Part shown: positions 15,098 to 24,148 of the stretch, one piece after another
How the letters are laid out: every line of letters starts with the position of its first letter
Position numbering within the stretch: the first letter of the stretch is position 1
DNA from: an uncultured Dysgonomonas sp.
GTDB lineage: Bacteria; Bacteroidota; Bacteroidia; Bacteroidales; Dysgonomonadaceae
Reading direction: 5' to 3'
NCBI GenBank assembly: GCA_937995835.1
Contig: CALKIV010000032.1
Span: 1-45,335, forward strand
DNA length: 45,335 nt
Position numbers and translations under genes: made by a program
Notes under the pieces: model-generated
Databases searched by the model: none
The model's input: only the letters and a program-made list of their open reading frames with translations
Told to the model about the DNA's origin: nothing

Positions 15098-16116
15098 GCT
15101 GGCTCCTCACCTTTGTCCAGATACTCTTTCTTAAACATATCCAACAAGATTAGAAAGATGGAGATGAGTACCGGACCAAAAATCACTCCCCAAAAACCAT
15201 AGATAGACAACCCTATGATCACCCCAAAGACGGTGATCAGGGGATGGATATCTGCCATTTTCTTTTGCAAAAGGAAACGAAAAAGATTGTCTACATTGGA
15301 GATCACCACCAGACCAAATATTCCTAATCCTATGGCATTTGCCCAATCGCCCGACACCATCAGGTAGATCACCAAAGGCACCCACACCAATGCCGTGCCC
15401 ACCAATGGAATGATGGTGGCAAAACAGGTCAGAAAGCCAAAGACAAACGCCCAAGGCACATCGAATATCCAATAGCCCAAAGAAGCAGTAATACCCTGAA
15501 CAATAGCCAACAAAGGAATTCCAATGGCATTAGAGAGCACCATCTTCTGAATTTGACTAGACATATAGGCCTTATTTTCTTCATTGAACGGAAGCAGATC
15601 GAAGATATATTTCTCCATCGGTCGGCTCCCCAACAGCATAAAAAAGAGTACAAAAAGGAGCACAAAAGCATTGATAGCAAAAGAAGAAATCTCTCCTACC
15701 ACCACCTTCCCCACCTTGGTCAAGATGCCCGTAGCTTGCAACAAGGTATCCTTATTCAAGAGATCAATCTCCAATTTTTCTTGCACCACAGCCACCATAG
15801 ACTCCACAGAGGCAATAATATCTCCCGAACCCTGTACCAGAATATCAATCATTTTCATCAACAAGAAAACAGCCACTGAAGCGGGAATCAAAAAGCAAAA
15901 AAGCACCTCAAACATAATTAATATTGCTGCCAAGCTGCTCCTCATCTTTTTCACTTCTGTCAGCCAATGCATTTGTTTTCTGACCAAAACATAGATGGTG
16001 AAAGCACCCAAAAATCCGCCCGCAAACACCCACATCTCTCTAAAAATCATTATCCCAAGGAGTAGAATGAGCGCTATCTGAGAGTAACGCCAATAATATT
16101 GCTTAGTTGTTGTCAT
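15070..16116 (-). CDS. AI-2E family (PerM/YhhT-like) transporter
   Basis: The 348-residue protein has about eight membrane helices and the family's conserved C-terminal region (FGFLTCFATIIPLVGTALVWVP, then IHPLITVFGVIIGLSIYGFWGVIFGPVL). Members of this family include the AI-2 exporter TqsA, sodium/proton antiporters and many of unknown substrate; nothing here points to a specific one. The central extracytoplasmic loop (ESMVAVVQEKLEIDLLNKDTLLQ) is typical. It is monocistronic with its start at the ATG of MTTTKQYYWRYS, and its stop lies inside the convergent DUF805 gene. Confidence 0.9.
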   Translation of the reverse strand: MTTTKQYYWRYSQIALILLLGIMIFREMWVFAGGFLGAFTIYVLVRKQMHWLTEVKKMRSSLAAILIMFEVLFCFLIPASVAVFLLMKMIDILVQGSGDIIASVESMVAVVQEKLEIDLLNKDTLLQATGILTKVGKVVVGEISSFAINAFVLLFVLFFMLLGSRPMEKYIFDLLPFNEENKAYMSSQIQKMVLSNAIGIPLLAIVQGITASLGYWIFDVPWAFVFGFLTCFATIIPLVGTALVWVPLVIYLMVSGDWANAIGLGIFGLVVISNVDNLFRFLLQKKMADIHPLITVFGVIIGLSIYGFWGVIFGPVLISIFLILLDMFKKEYLDKGEEPAQQSDDGSV

Positions 16117-16267
16117 CTTGTTGCCATTATTTATTTTTATAAGTCTATTGCCTTTATGGTATCATAGTAGATCTTGAAAATACAAAAAAAAGTTTTAAAT
16201 AAGATATAAAAATCGTAAAACGATCGCATCTTTCTATCAATGACTTTTTTAACATTAAAAAATTAAG

Positions 16268-16275
16268 TATTTTTG
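16268..16275 (+). promoter_or_regulatory. Candidate -7 element of the FISUMP gene
   Basis: TATTTTTG matches TAnnTTTG exactly; a T-run (TTTT) sits at the distance of the -33 box. The leader would be about 70 bases. Confidence 0.45.
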
Positions 16276-16349
16276 CAAAACAATCTTACAACCTCAAAAC
16301 AAAGAGAGACTTGAGGATGTCATACACGTAATAATAATAAAACTACAAA

Positions 16350-17588
16350 ATGTCTCACAACAGATACAAAGCTCTTACTATCTTCTTTTTTAGCATTCTT
16401 TTCATGGCTCATCTAAACGCACAGGTGACTATTGGAAGCAAAGAAGCCCCAAATCAAGGAGCCATCTTAGACCTGAAAGAAGAAGGAACAACGACCAAAG
16501 GACTAGCAATGCCTCGTGTAGGTCTGAGTTCGCTAACCATCAAAGACAACAGTAACAATTTGGCAACCACCGTCAAAGGTGCCTCTGAAACATGGGATCC
16601 CACAGCACACATCGGACTGTTGGTATATCACGCCGAAGAATATGACGCCTGCGACCCCTACTCCATCCCCAACGGTTTATACGTATGGACAGGAACAGAA
16701 TGGCAAGCACAATTTACACTTCCCCAAGATGCTCCGGAAGTCAAAATATATGCCGACACGCGAGATGGCAAAGTGGACCTATACCGTTACCGCAAATTTG
16801 GCGATGCAGGCGAATGGATGTTAGAAAACTTGCGCTACGTACAACCGGGAATGAAAGCAGCCTTAATCGGTGATGACGAAACCGACCAATGCTACACCTA
16901 CCCTAACCCTGTGGAAGCTGATCCGGCTGCTGTGCCAACGAGTTGGAGGCCCAATCAAGGCATATTATACACCTACGCTGCAGCCACATTAGGGGCGCAA
17001 GATAACGTTACAGAGATAGAACAAGGACAGGAAGGTGAAGATCAAGGCTACACTCACCCCATCATACAAGGCATCTGCCCTCCGGGATGGCATCTTCCTA
17101 GCGATCGAGAATGGAACGAATTGGAAAAAGAGATATACAATCATCCAAACAAATATAGCAGTTATGCGCTCGTCAATGGACTTTCCCCGTTCAATCCCAA
17201 TGCATGGGATCCAGAATGGAATACAACAAACAATCCAAGAGGGGCTAATGGTGAAACTGGTCATGGGTTAGCCATGCTCAGCACATGCCACCCTGTTGCC
17301 AGCCCCAAACCATACACTTTTGGCAAAAGCTCATCGGCAGGGCAAGGAGGCTTTGATATTTTACTTGTAGGAACTGTGGAAAAAGATGCATTTGAATTGG
17401 AGTATGGCTATGGCACGTACTTTTGGGCAAGCAGCAAAAGTTTTGAAGAGATATGGATACGAGCCTTCTTTAGTGATGTCTCTAGTCCTCCAAATCCAGA
17501 AGCCCCCAACCCATATCCAGCAGTGGTCAGAGGTTCTGTCGAAGCTTCTTTCATCCCTCTATCCGTAAGATGCAAGAAAAACGAATAA
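16350..17588 (+). CDS. Secreted protein with FISUMP domain
   Basis: The 412-residue protein has a signal peptide ending LNAQ, followed by VTIGSKEAPNQGAILDLKE, a common opening of Bacteroidota surface proteins. The C-terminal 250 residues carry the Fibrobacter succinogenes major paralogous domain: GEWMLENLRYV, ICPPGWHLPSDREWNELE, FWASSKSFEEIWIRAFF and PLSVRCKKN. The domain resembles a C-type-lectin-like fold and may bind ligands on the surface; function is not established. It is a single gene, closed by the terminator at 17614. Confidence 0.85.
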   Translation: MSHNRYKALTIFFFSILFMAHLNAQVTIGSKEAPNQGAILDLKEEGTTTKGLAMPRVGLSSLTIKDNSNNLATTVKGASETWDPTAHIGLLVYHAEEYDACDPYSIPNGLYVWTGTEWQAQFTLPQDAPEVKIYADTRDGKVDLYRYRKFGDAGEWMLENLRYVQPGMKAALIGDDETDQCYTYPNPVEADPAAVPTSWRPNQGILYTYAAATLGAQDNVTEIEQGQEGEDQGYTHPIIQGICPPGWHLPSDREWNELEKEIYNHPNKYSSYALVNGLSPFNPNAWDPEWNTTNNPRGANGETGHGLAMLSTCHPVASPKPYTFGKSSSAGQGGFDILLVGTVEKDAFELEYGYGTYFWASSKSFEEIWIRAFFSDVSSPPNPEAPNPYPAVVRGSVEASFIPLSVRCKKNE

Positions 17589-17613
17589 GCGAATATTGAT
17601 TCAACATAACGAA

Positions 17614-17648
17614 AATAGTAGTAGCCCACACAAAAAGCTACTGCTATT
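17614..17648 (+). terminator. Intrinsic terminator after the FISUMP gene
   Basis: AATAGTAGTAGC pairs with GCTACTGCTATT with a 11-base loop and one G-T pair, followed by TTTATTTTATC. Confidence 0.8.
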
Positions 17649-17734
17649 TTTATTTTATCTCACCCAATATAGAGTCAAAAAGGAAACTGCAAATTATAAT
17701 TGACTCAATATGTTTTAATTGTTATACTTTTTTT

Positions 17735-17742
17735 TAAATTTG
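17735..17742 (+). promoter_or_regulatory. Candidate -7 element of rfbB
   Basis: TAAATTTG matches TAnnTTTG exactly, 37 bases before the ATG. The -33 box is not clear. Confidence 0.45.
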
Positions 17743-17779
17743 CGTATAACAGTATATATAACATATAAAAAGACTAGAA

Positions 17780-18916
17780 ATGACATACTTGATTACAGGT
17801 GGAGCTGGCTTTATAGGTTCTAACTTTGTAAAGCACATGTTAAAGACACATGACAATGCAAAACTTATCGTTGTAGACGCTCTGACCTACGCAGGCAACT
17901 TGGGCACACTCAAAGACGTGCTGAATGACCCAAGAGTCACCTTTGTGAAAGCTGACATCTGCAACCAACAAGAGATAGAACAAATCTTTGAAACATACGA
18001 CATAGACCATGTGGTCAACTTTGCAGCCGAAAGCCATGTGGACAGAAGCATCGAAAACCCACAACTCTTTTTGGAGGTCAACATCTTGGGTACGCAAAAC
18101 ATGCTCAACACGGCCAAAAAATATTGGACTACGGGCAAAGACGAAAACAACTATCCCATCTGGAAAGAAGGTGTCAAATATCTTCAAGTATCCACCGATG
18201 AGGTATATGGCTCATTAGACGATGAAGGCTTCTTCACAGAAGAAACCCCACTCGACCCTCGTTCGCCATACAGCGCCTCCAAAACAGGTGGCGATCTGAT
18301 TGTCAGAGCCTATGCCGAGACTTACAAAATGCCGATCAACATCACCAGATGCTCAAATAACTATGGACCATATCATTTTCCGGAGAAACTTATTCCTCTG
18401 ATTATCAAAAATATTCTGGAAGGAAAATCGCTACCGGTCTATGGCGATGGGCTCAATGTGAGAGACTGGCTCTATGTGGAAGACCACTGCAAGGCCATAG
18501 ACAGAGTGCTGCACAAAGGTAGAGCTGGCGAGGTGTATAACGTGGGTGGACACAACGAGAAAACCAACATCGACATCGTAAAACTGGTCATTGATACCCT
18601 ACGTGACATCATGGACAAGCAACCGGAATATCGCAAGGTGCTAAAAAAACAAGTGAAGAAAACAGATGGCACAATAGACACCAGCTGGATCAATCACGAG
18701 CTGATCACCTTTGTGAAGGATCGTCAAGGGCACGACTTCCGTTATGCCATTGACCCCACCAAAATCTCTAGAGAGCTAGACTGGCTGCCCGAAACCATGT
18801 TCGATCAGGGCATCGTGAAGACTATCTACTGGTATTTAGACAATCAAGACTGGGTGGAAGAAGTGACCTCAGGAGATTATCTTAAATATTATGAAGAAAT
18901 GTATGGTAAAAAATAA
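17780..18916 (+). CDS. rfbB: dTDP-glucose 4,6-dehydratase
   Basis: The 378-residue SDR enzyme converts dTDP-glucose to dTDP-4-keto-6-deoxyglucose, the branch point to rhamnose and other deoxysugars of surface polysaccharides. TGGAGFIGSNFVKH binds NAD, STDEVYGSL carries the Thr-Asp-Glu catalytic set, and YSASKTGGD holds the Tyr/Lys pair; NNYGPYHFPEKLIPL and GDGLNVRDWLYVEDH are family hallmarks. It is about 20-30 residues longer than E. coli RmlB owing to an extra segment near residues 275-310. No rfbA, rfbC or rfbD gene is adjacent, so partners must lie elsewhere. The next gene, murB, is 243 bases downstream with no visible terminator. Confidence 0.95.
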   Translation: MTYLITGGAGFIGSNFVKHMLKTHDNAKLIVVDALTYAGNLGTLKDVLNDPRVTFVKADICNQQEIEQIFETYDIDHVVNFAAESHVDRSIENPQLFLEVNILGTQNMLNTAKKYWTTGKDENNYPIWKEGVKYLQVSTDEVYGSLDDEGFFTEETPLDPRSPYSASKTGGDLIVRAYAETYKMPINITRCSNNYGPYHFPEKLIPLIIKNILEGKSLPVYGDGLNVRDWLYVEDHCKAIDRVLHKGRAGEVYNVGGHNEKTNIDIVKLVIDTLRDIMDKQPEYRKVLKKQVKKTDGTIDTSWINHELITFVKDRQGHDFRYAIDPTKISRELDWLPETMFDQGIVKTIYWYLDNQDWVEEVTSGDYLKYYEEMYGKK

Positions 18917-19159
18917 ATTATCTGTAATTTAGCTCTATCATATTTTAACCAGGGGTGCAAAAGAAACAGGTACGCTGATTGAAGGAGAAAAGTTTTAGCA
19001 AAAAAAACGGTCTAAAAGCAAAGACAAAGCAAATGACAGTCAGCACAGTAAACCTATCAACGCATCGCAAGTTATAATAGCAAAATATAATTCAATAAAA
19101 AACAAAAAGAAAAAAGAAGGGCAACTTACCCTCAACAACGATTTGCTTTATCTTTAATT

Positions 19160-20173
19160 ATGGAATATCGACAGAACCACCCATTAAAAGACTATAACTC
19201 ATTTAAGACAGAGGCCGTAGCTAAATTATTTTGTAGTCCCAAAACTGTAAGCGAACTTCAAAAATGCATACAAGACAATCCTAACGAAAAAAAACTGATC
19301 ATAGGCGAAGGATGCAACTTATTCTTCACCCAAGACTTTGACGGGCTGGTGATCTATCCGCAAATCAAAGGCATCCGCGAATCGTGGGATGATGATGACT
19401 TTGAGGAAGAGCACGACCTTTTTATCGAAGTCAATGCATCAGAAAACTGGGACGAATTTGTAGAGTACTGCGTAAACAACGGATATGCAGGAGTAGAAAA
19501 TCTATCGTACATTCCCGGCACAGTGGGCGCATCACCTGTGCAAAACATTGGCGCATACGGAGCAGAGGTCAAAGACGTGATCCGCGAAGTGGTGGCCCTA
19601 GACATCAACACCGGCGAGGTGGTATCGTTCACCAATCAAGAGTGTGAATTTGGCTATCGCGACAGCATGTTCAAGCGCACGCAAAAATATGTTATCGTTT
19701 CGGTAGTTTTTTACCTGAAAAAAGATTTTACTTACATCCCTAAATATAAAGACCTGAACGAAGAATTGGAGGAGATAGAAGAACCAACACTTCAGGAGGT
19801 CAGAGATGCTGTGATTCGTGTCAGAAAGCGCAAACTTCCTGACGAAAAGGAGTTGCCCAATGCAGGCAGTTTCTTCAAAAACCCATGCATCTCTACCGAG
19901 CTTGCCGACAACTTGCTGAAGGAATATCCACAGATGCCTGCCTTTCCACAAAAAGACGGAACGGTGAAAACATCAGCGGCTTTCCTTGTAGACAAGTCCG
20001 GATATAAAGGCAAACGATCGGGCAATGTGGGCACCTATGCCACCCAACCTTTGGTGGTGGTAAACTATGGCGCCACAAAAGGTCAAGAGATTGTAGACTT
20101 TATGTGCGAAATTCAAGCAGCCGTAAAAAACACTTTCGGGATAGAACTAGAACCTGAGGTAAGAATATATTAA
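19160..20173 (+). CDS. murB: UDP-N-acetylenolpyruvoylglucosamine reductase
   Basis: The 337-residue flavoprotein reduces UDP-GlcNAc-enolpyruvate to UDP-MurNAc in the cytoplasm, the second committed step of peptidoglycan synthesis. FAD/substrate motifs are clear: IIGEGCNLFF, YAGVENLSYIPGTVGASPVQNIGAYG, the EFGYRDSMFK segment, the catalytic Ser in NAGSFFKNP and the C-terminal Glu in LEPEVRIY. It is a type I enzyme by length and the YRDS segment. It precedes murA by 58 bases, so the first two steps of the pathway are encoded together, in reverse order. The 243-base gap upstream shows no other feature. Confidence 0.95.
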   Translation: MEYRQNHPLKDYNSFKTEAVAKLFCSPKTVSELQKCIQDNPNEKKLIIGEGCNLFFTQDFDGLVIYPQIKGIRESWDDDDFEEEHDLFIEVNASENWDEFVEYCVNNGYAGVENLSYIPGTVGASPVQNIGAYGAEVKDVIREVVALDINTGEVVSFTNQECEFGYRDSMFKRTQKYVIVSVVFYLKKDFTYIPKYKDLNEELEEIEEPTLQEVRDAVIRVRKRKLPDEKELPNAGSFFKNPCISTELADNLLKEYPQMPAFPQKDGTVKTSAAFLVDKSGYKGKRSGNVGTYATQPLVVVNYGATKGQEIVDFMCEIQAAVKNTFGIELEPEVRIY

Positions 20174-20231
20174 ACCGTTATGAACTAAAATCAAGCTGAA
20201 GACTCATAACCAACAACTTATAACTAAAAAC

Positions 20232-21536
20232 ATGTCATCATTTATTATTGAAGGAGGCTGCCGCCTAAGTGGAGAAATAACCCCACAAGGAGCAAAAAAC
20301 GAGGCGTTACAAATACTTTGTGCAACGCTTTTAACCCCCGAAGAGGTAGTAATAGAGAATATTCCCGATATACTAGATATCAGAAATCTCATCCTCCTGC
20401 TCGAAGAGATGGGCGTTGAGGTCAAGAGACTAGACGAATCGACATGGTCTTTCAAAGCCGAAAACGTAGATTTGGACTATCTTCAAACTCCTGAATTTTT
20501 CAAGAAGAGCTCATCTTTGCGTGGCTCGGTGATGATTATTGGTCCATTGGTAGCTCGCTATGGCACAGCCATTATCCCCAAACCGGGAGGCGACAAAATA
20601 GGGCGTCGCCGTCTGGACACTCACTTCTTGGGCATCGAAAAACTAGGTGCAAAATTTGAGTACGACAGTGCCAATCAACGTTACAACATCAGCGCCGACA
20701 AGCTAAAGGGCACTTATATGCTCTTGGACGAGGCATCCGTTACAGGTACAGCCAACATCCTGATGGCAGCCGTATTGGCAGAAGGACAAACCACCATATA
20801 CAATGCAGCTTGCGAACCCTACTTGCAACAACTATCGAAACTCCTGATACAGATGGGAGCAAAGATAGAAGGTGTAGGATCCAATCTTCTTCGTATAGAA
20901 GGAGTTAGCACATTGGGAGGAGCCAAACACAGAGTGTTGCCCGATATGATCGAGATCGGAAGCTTCATCGGTATGGCAGCTATGACCCAGTCTGAAATCA
21001 CCATCAAGAATGTGGCATACGACGAACTGGGAATCATTCCTGATGCTTTTCGCCGTTTGGGTATCACCGTAGAACGTCGTGGCGATGACATCTTTCTTCC
21101 TGCACAGGCAGAATACGAGATCGAAAAATTCATCGACGGAGCTCACCTCACCATTTCCGACGCTCCTTGGCCGGGCTTAACCCCCGACCTGATCAGCGTG
21201 CTGTTGGTGGTTGCCACACAGGCAAAAGGCAGCGTGTTGATTCACCAAAAAATGTTCGAGAGCCGTCTGTTCTTCGTTGACAGACTGATAGATATGGGTG
21301 CAGAGATCATTCTTTGCGATCCACACCGTGCCACAGTGATCGGTACAGGCAGACGCTCGCTAAGAGCCACTACAATGACCTCGCCCGACATTCGTGCAGG
21401 TATTGCTCTGCTGATAGCCGCCATGTGCGCCGATGGCAAAAGTACGATCAACAACATCGACCAAATAGACCGTGGATATCAAAACATTGATGTTCGTCTA
21501 AATGCACTAGGCGCCAACATCATGCGTGTGGACTAA
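20232..21536 (+). CDS. murA: UDP-N-acetylglucosamine 1-carboxyvinyltransferase with Asp in place of active-site Cys
   Basis: The 434-residue protein transfers enolpyruvate from PEP to UDP-GlcNAc, the first committed step of peptidoglycan synthesis. Family marks are GGCRLSGEITPQGAKNEAL at the N-terminus, KPGGDKIGRRRLDTH at 117-131 and TSPDIRAGIALLIAAMCADG near the C-terminus. The loop that reads PGGCAIG in E. coli MurA (Cys115) reads PGGDKIG here, with Asp121 (codon 20592-20594) at the Cys position. In other bacteria a Cys-to-Asp change at this site keeps activity and makes the enzyme insensitive to fosfomycin. The gene is probably co-transcribed with murB. The EPSP synthase (AroA) relative is excluded by the UDP-GlcNAc motifs. 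Confidence 0.93.
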   Translation: MSSFIIEGGCRLSGEITPQGAKNEALQILCATLLTPEEVVIENIPDILDIRNLILLLEEMGVEVKRLDESTWSFKAENVDLDYLQTPEFFKKSSSLRGSVMIIGPLVARYGTAIIPKPGGDKIGRRRLDTHFLGIEKLGAKFEYDSANQRYNISADKLKGTYMLLDEASVTGTANILMAAVLAEGQTTIYNAACEPYLQQLSKLLIQMGAKIEGVGSNLLRIEGVSTLGGAKHRVLPDMIEIGSFIGMAAMTQSEITIKNVAYDELGIIPDAFRRLGITVERRGDDIFLPAQAEYEIEKFIDGAHLTISDAPWPGLTPDLISVLLVVATQAKGSVLIHQKMFESRLFFVDRLIDMGAEIILCDPHRATVIGTGRRSLRATTMTSPDIRAGIALLIAAMCADGKSTINNIDQIDRGYQNIDVRLNALGANIMRVD

Positions 21537-21642
21537 CAAAGCTGATAAAAAATTGACTTTGGGATAAGCCACATAAAAAAAACAGAACCAATTACTTAAA
21601 CTTTTAATTAACATAAAACACTAAAATTTTCTTTTGTACGCT

Positions 21643-22287
21643 ATGACGGAAAATGAAAAATATCTGTATGATCATTTCCTGATTGATGTGAAATCAGGGT
21701 TCGAATCATTAGATGACATCATTGATGGAGCCATTGAAGCTGTGGAAGAAGAAGGCTGGGAGCACGAAATTTCTGAACAGTGGATACGAGAAACCTTTAC
21801 TCGTGAATATGAAAAAAACCTGCAAGCAAGTAAAGCGTGGAGCACAACCACGGATCCTATTAGACTTGCCGAAGTATTTAATCAACTCTGCAGCAAAGAC
21901 AAAATTCTTGCAGTGCACAACATTGGCTACACCAATGCTGAAGCCGTCTACGACACGCAAGATCTTTGGGAGCAACTGGAGGATGAAGATATCCATCCCA
22001 TAGGTTATTGCTACTATCATGGACAAGATCTGGAGCGAGTGATCAACGATGGCAACCTGCTAATTGGCTTTTCGGGTATGCATGAGAATAACGAAAAAGA
22101 AGCCATACAGATAGGTGTGAAAGTGGCAACAGCACTAGAGAATGCCGGCTTTGCAGTAAAATGGAAAAATACGGCATCAGACAGAATCTGTATCGAGAAC
22201 TTTAATTGGCAAAACGTTTTTACATCGCATGATGAAGTAGAAGAGAAATGGGGACACGACCGTGTTTTCCAGTTGATCAAAGAATAA
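21643..22287 (+). CDS. DUF6891-like cytoplasmic protein
   Basis: The 214-residue acidic protein has no signal or membrane segment. Its features, a helical N-terminus (SLDDIIDGAIEAVEEEGW), a middle AVHNIGYTNAEAVYD segment, a YCYYHGQDLERV region and a C-terminal VATALENAGFAVKWKN...ICIENFNWQNVF, agree with the DUF6891 family as I recall it; the function is unknown. An upstream TTG at 21634 is in frame, but the ATG at 21643 is preferred. It follows murA by 106 bases with no terminator between, and ends in a strong terminator. Confidence 0.75.
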   Translation: MTENEKYLYDHFLIDVKSGFESLDDIIDGAIEAVEEEGWEHEISEQWIRETFTREYEKNLQASKAWSTTTDPIRLAEVFNQLCSKDKILAVHNIGYTNAEAVYDTQDLWEQLEDEDIHPIGYCYYHGQDLERVINDGNLLIGFSGMHENNEKEAIQIGVKVATALENAGFAVKWKNTASDRICIENFNWQNVFTSHDEVEEKWGHDRVFQLIKE

Positions 22288-22310
22288 GATAGCTGAAAAT
22301 AATATGTTAC

Positions 22311-22348
22311 AAAACAGGGTGAAATGACAAACTATTTCACTCTGTTTT
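22311..22348 (+). terminator. Intrinsic terminator after the DUF6891-like gene
   Basis: AAAACAGGGTGAAAT (22311-22325) pairs with ATTTCACTCTGTTTT (22334-22348) over 15 bp with one G-U pair and an 8-base loop. The remaining gap to 22594 holds a -7-like box and no convincing gene. Confidence 0.85.
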
Positions 22349-22449
22349 GCGTTTATATAGTAGCTATTCAAGAAGAGGAGAGCTTCTTTTTCGGTAAATT
22401 ATTTTGCAGCTTCAGCACAGCTACATTAGCAAAGTATCATTTTTTATTG

Positions 22450-22457
22450 TATTTTTG
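22450..22457 (+). promoter_or_regulatory. Candidate -7 element of the TPR lipoprotein gene
   Basis: TATTTTTG matches TAnnTTTG exactly. The leader would be about 130 bases; a clear -33 box is absent. Confidence 0.4.
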
Positions 22458-22594
22458 TGGAACCTTCTTACATAAAATAAGACTTTGCAAGATAGAAGTT
22501 ATGACATGGGGCTTGTAAATTACTAAAGTACAAGATATTTAGAGAACAAGCACATGCACATTCCATGCACAACTGAGAATAGAAATATCAAGGT

Positions 22595-23461
22595 ATGAAA
22601 AAAGATAAAAAAATATTGAACACCAAGCTGATCGCCACCCTACCGATCTTTCTTGGAATTTTGACACTGATGTCCTCATGTGATATTTTTTTTAAGAAAG
22701 AACTCAGACAAGATCAAAAACTAGCATATTACAGACATCGTGTCTATGTGATAAACGACAGCATCAAAAGCAATGCCGAACGTATAAAAGCTTACAAATC
22801 GCTGGTAGCACAAGCTAGCGAAGACAAACACCTGATCACGGTGCGCAAAAAGAATATGTTGCTCAGCGAGATATACACCTCCATCAGTGCCGAGTATTAC
22901 GACACCTTCAGAGCCGATGATGCCATCGAAAGTTGCAATCTGGCTATCATGCTAAATGTGGAAAATAAGGAAGCCTACTTCAATCGTGGCTGTCTTTACG
23001 AGTTGATAGGCAACGATTCGTTGGCCATTGACAACTACACCAAAGCATTGGAAGTAAATGGCAACTTTGCCGATGCCTACTACAACAGGGGCATGATTTA
23101 CGAGGGCAATACAGACTTCCAGCTGGCAATAGAAGATTATAGCCAAGCTATAAAATTGAATCCTCCATATATCACTGATATTTACAACAATAGAGGAAAC
23201 ACTTATCAGCAAATGAAGTTTTATGACAAGGCTATCAACGACTACACCATCGCCATCGAGATGGACTCTATGAAGGCAATGACCTACTTCAATCGTGCGA
23301 ATGCCTATCTTCAAAAAGGGATGCAAGAAGATGCCTTGACTGACTATCAAAAAGTTTTGCAGATTGATCCTCACAATTTATTGGTGATCGACAAGATTAA
23401 GAACATCAAGAAGGAAACACAGGCAAGAAAAGAAATGACTTTTCTTGGGGAATTGAATTAG
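22595..23461 (+). CDS. TPR-repeat lipoprotein
   Basis: The 288-residue protein begins with a Lys-rich signal sequence and a lipobox-like LMSSC (Cys at about residue 29), so it is probably anchored by lipid in the envelope. From about residue 100 it has four to five 34-residue TPR units, recognisable by AYFNRGCLYELIGNDSLAID, ADAYYNRGMIYEGNTDFQLA, YNNRGNTYQQMKFYDKAIND and TYFNRANAYLQKGMQEDALT. TPR arrays act as protein-binding scaffolds; the partner is not known. Monocistronic, with a terminator at 23482. Confidence 0.88.
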   Translation: MKKDKKILNTKLIATLPIFLGILTLMSSCDIFFKKELRQDQKLAYYRHRVYVINDSIKSNAERIKAYKSLVAQASEDKHLITVRKKNMLLSEIYTSISAEYYDTFRADDAIESCNLAIMLNVENKEAYFNRGCLYELIGNDSLAIDNYTKALEVNGNFADAYYNRGMIYEGNTDFQLAIEDYSQAIKLNPPYITDIYNNRGNTYQQMKFYDKAINDYTIAIEMDSMKAMTYFNRANAYLQKGMQEDALTDYQKVLQIDPHNLLVIDKIKNIKKETQARKEMTFLGELN

Positions 23462-23481
23462 GAGTTAACATGATAAAAAAT

Positions 23482-23513
23482 AAAAGTGATGACAAATAAT
23501 TGCCATCACTTTT
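23482..23513. terminator. Intrinsic terminator between convergent genes
   Basis: AAAAGTGATG pairs with CATCACTTTT around a 12-base loop, followed by a run of T. It serves the TPR gene; the A-run on the left would also give a U-run for the convergent minus-strand operon. Confidence 0.85.
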
Positions 23514-23578
23514 TTTTATTTTCATCTGTCCTATGTCCTCTTGATGCTTTCGTTTTAGCCAATCAATCCCCCAAAACA

Positions 23579-24094
23579 TCATTCTTTAGTGGGAAGATAA
23601 ATATCAATTGGTGCCATCTCTGGCGTCACCACATCTACCTCTAGCGAGGTTTCGCTCCACGAAGACTCATTCTTTTGCCCCCTATCAGCCGGCACGGACA
23701 AATCTTTGCTCAGCTCAGTATTCATCGAGGCTATGACTGCAATATTTTCCTCGTAAAAAGCCTGAGGCACATAGATATCCATCGGACGCTCCACCATATT
23801 GTTAGCCTGCAAACCGGCATCGATCGAATTGGTGAACATATCTTTGCCCACCAGAGCTAGAATCACCACAGAGGCAGCGATGGCAATCTTCCAGACAAGA
23901 CTGAGCCCCACCTGTTGAGGTTTACCTTTGCCGATATGCTGACCTATGGCCTCCAAGCGTGCCATATGATCATCATCCACAGCATCGAAGCCCTCAAGCG
24001 CCTCTTGTAAGAAAGGATCGTTCATGGCATCTTTCTCTAGCCGATTGGCTTCGATGCCCTTGCGATTTCCTTTTAGATAATTGATTATGTTCAT
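23579..24094 (-). CDS. Single-TM protein, putative anti-sigma-like partner
   Basis: The 171-residue protein has a cytoplasmic N-terminal part with the segment NRLEKDAMNDPFLQEALEGF, a motif seen in Bacteroidota proteins encoded with ECF sigma factors, then one membrane helix at about residues 85-100 (VWKIAIAASVVILALVG) and a periplasmic tail with several Pro residues. This layout suits a membrane-bound anti-sigma factor, although the classical zinc-binding H-x3-C-x2-C motif is absent. It is the last gene of the minus-strand group sigma factor - M28 peptidase - this gene, with a 54-base gap. Family assignment is tentative. Confidence 0.7.
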   Translation of the reverse strand: MNIINYLKGNRKGIEANRLEKDAMNDPFLQEALEGFDAVDDDHMARLEAIGQHIGKGKPQQVGLSLVWKIAIAASVVILALVGKDMFTNSIDAGLQANNMVERPMDIYVPQAFYEENIAVIASMNTELSKDLSVPADRGQKNESSWSETSLEVDVVTPEMAPIDIYLPTKE

Positions 24095-24148
24095 TGCATT
24101 CTAATATATTAAAGATTAGGTATATTACATCAAAGTGACAACCTAATT

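Noticed and set aside
17227..17262. Search for CRISPR or tandem repeats in Asn/Thr-rich coding parts
   Set aside because: No regularly spaced identical repeats were found anywhere in the window.
22324..22518. Plus-strand 64-codon frame starting inside a terminator
   Set aside because: It begins in the terminator hairpin after the DUF6891-like gene and overlaps the promoter-like box of the TPR gene; composition is not protein-like.
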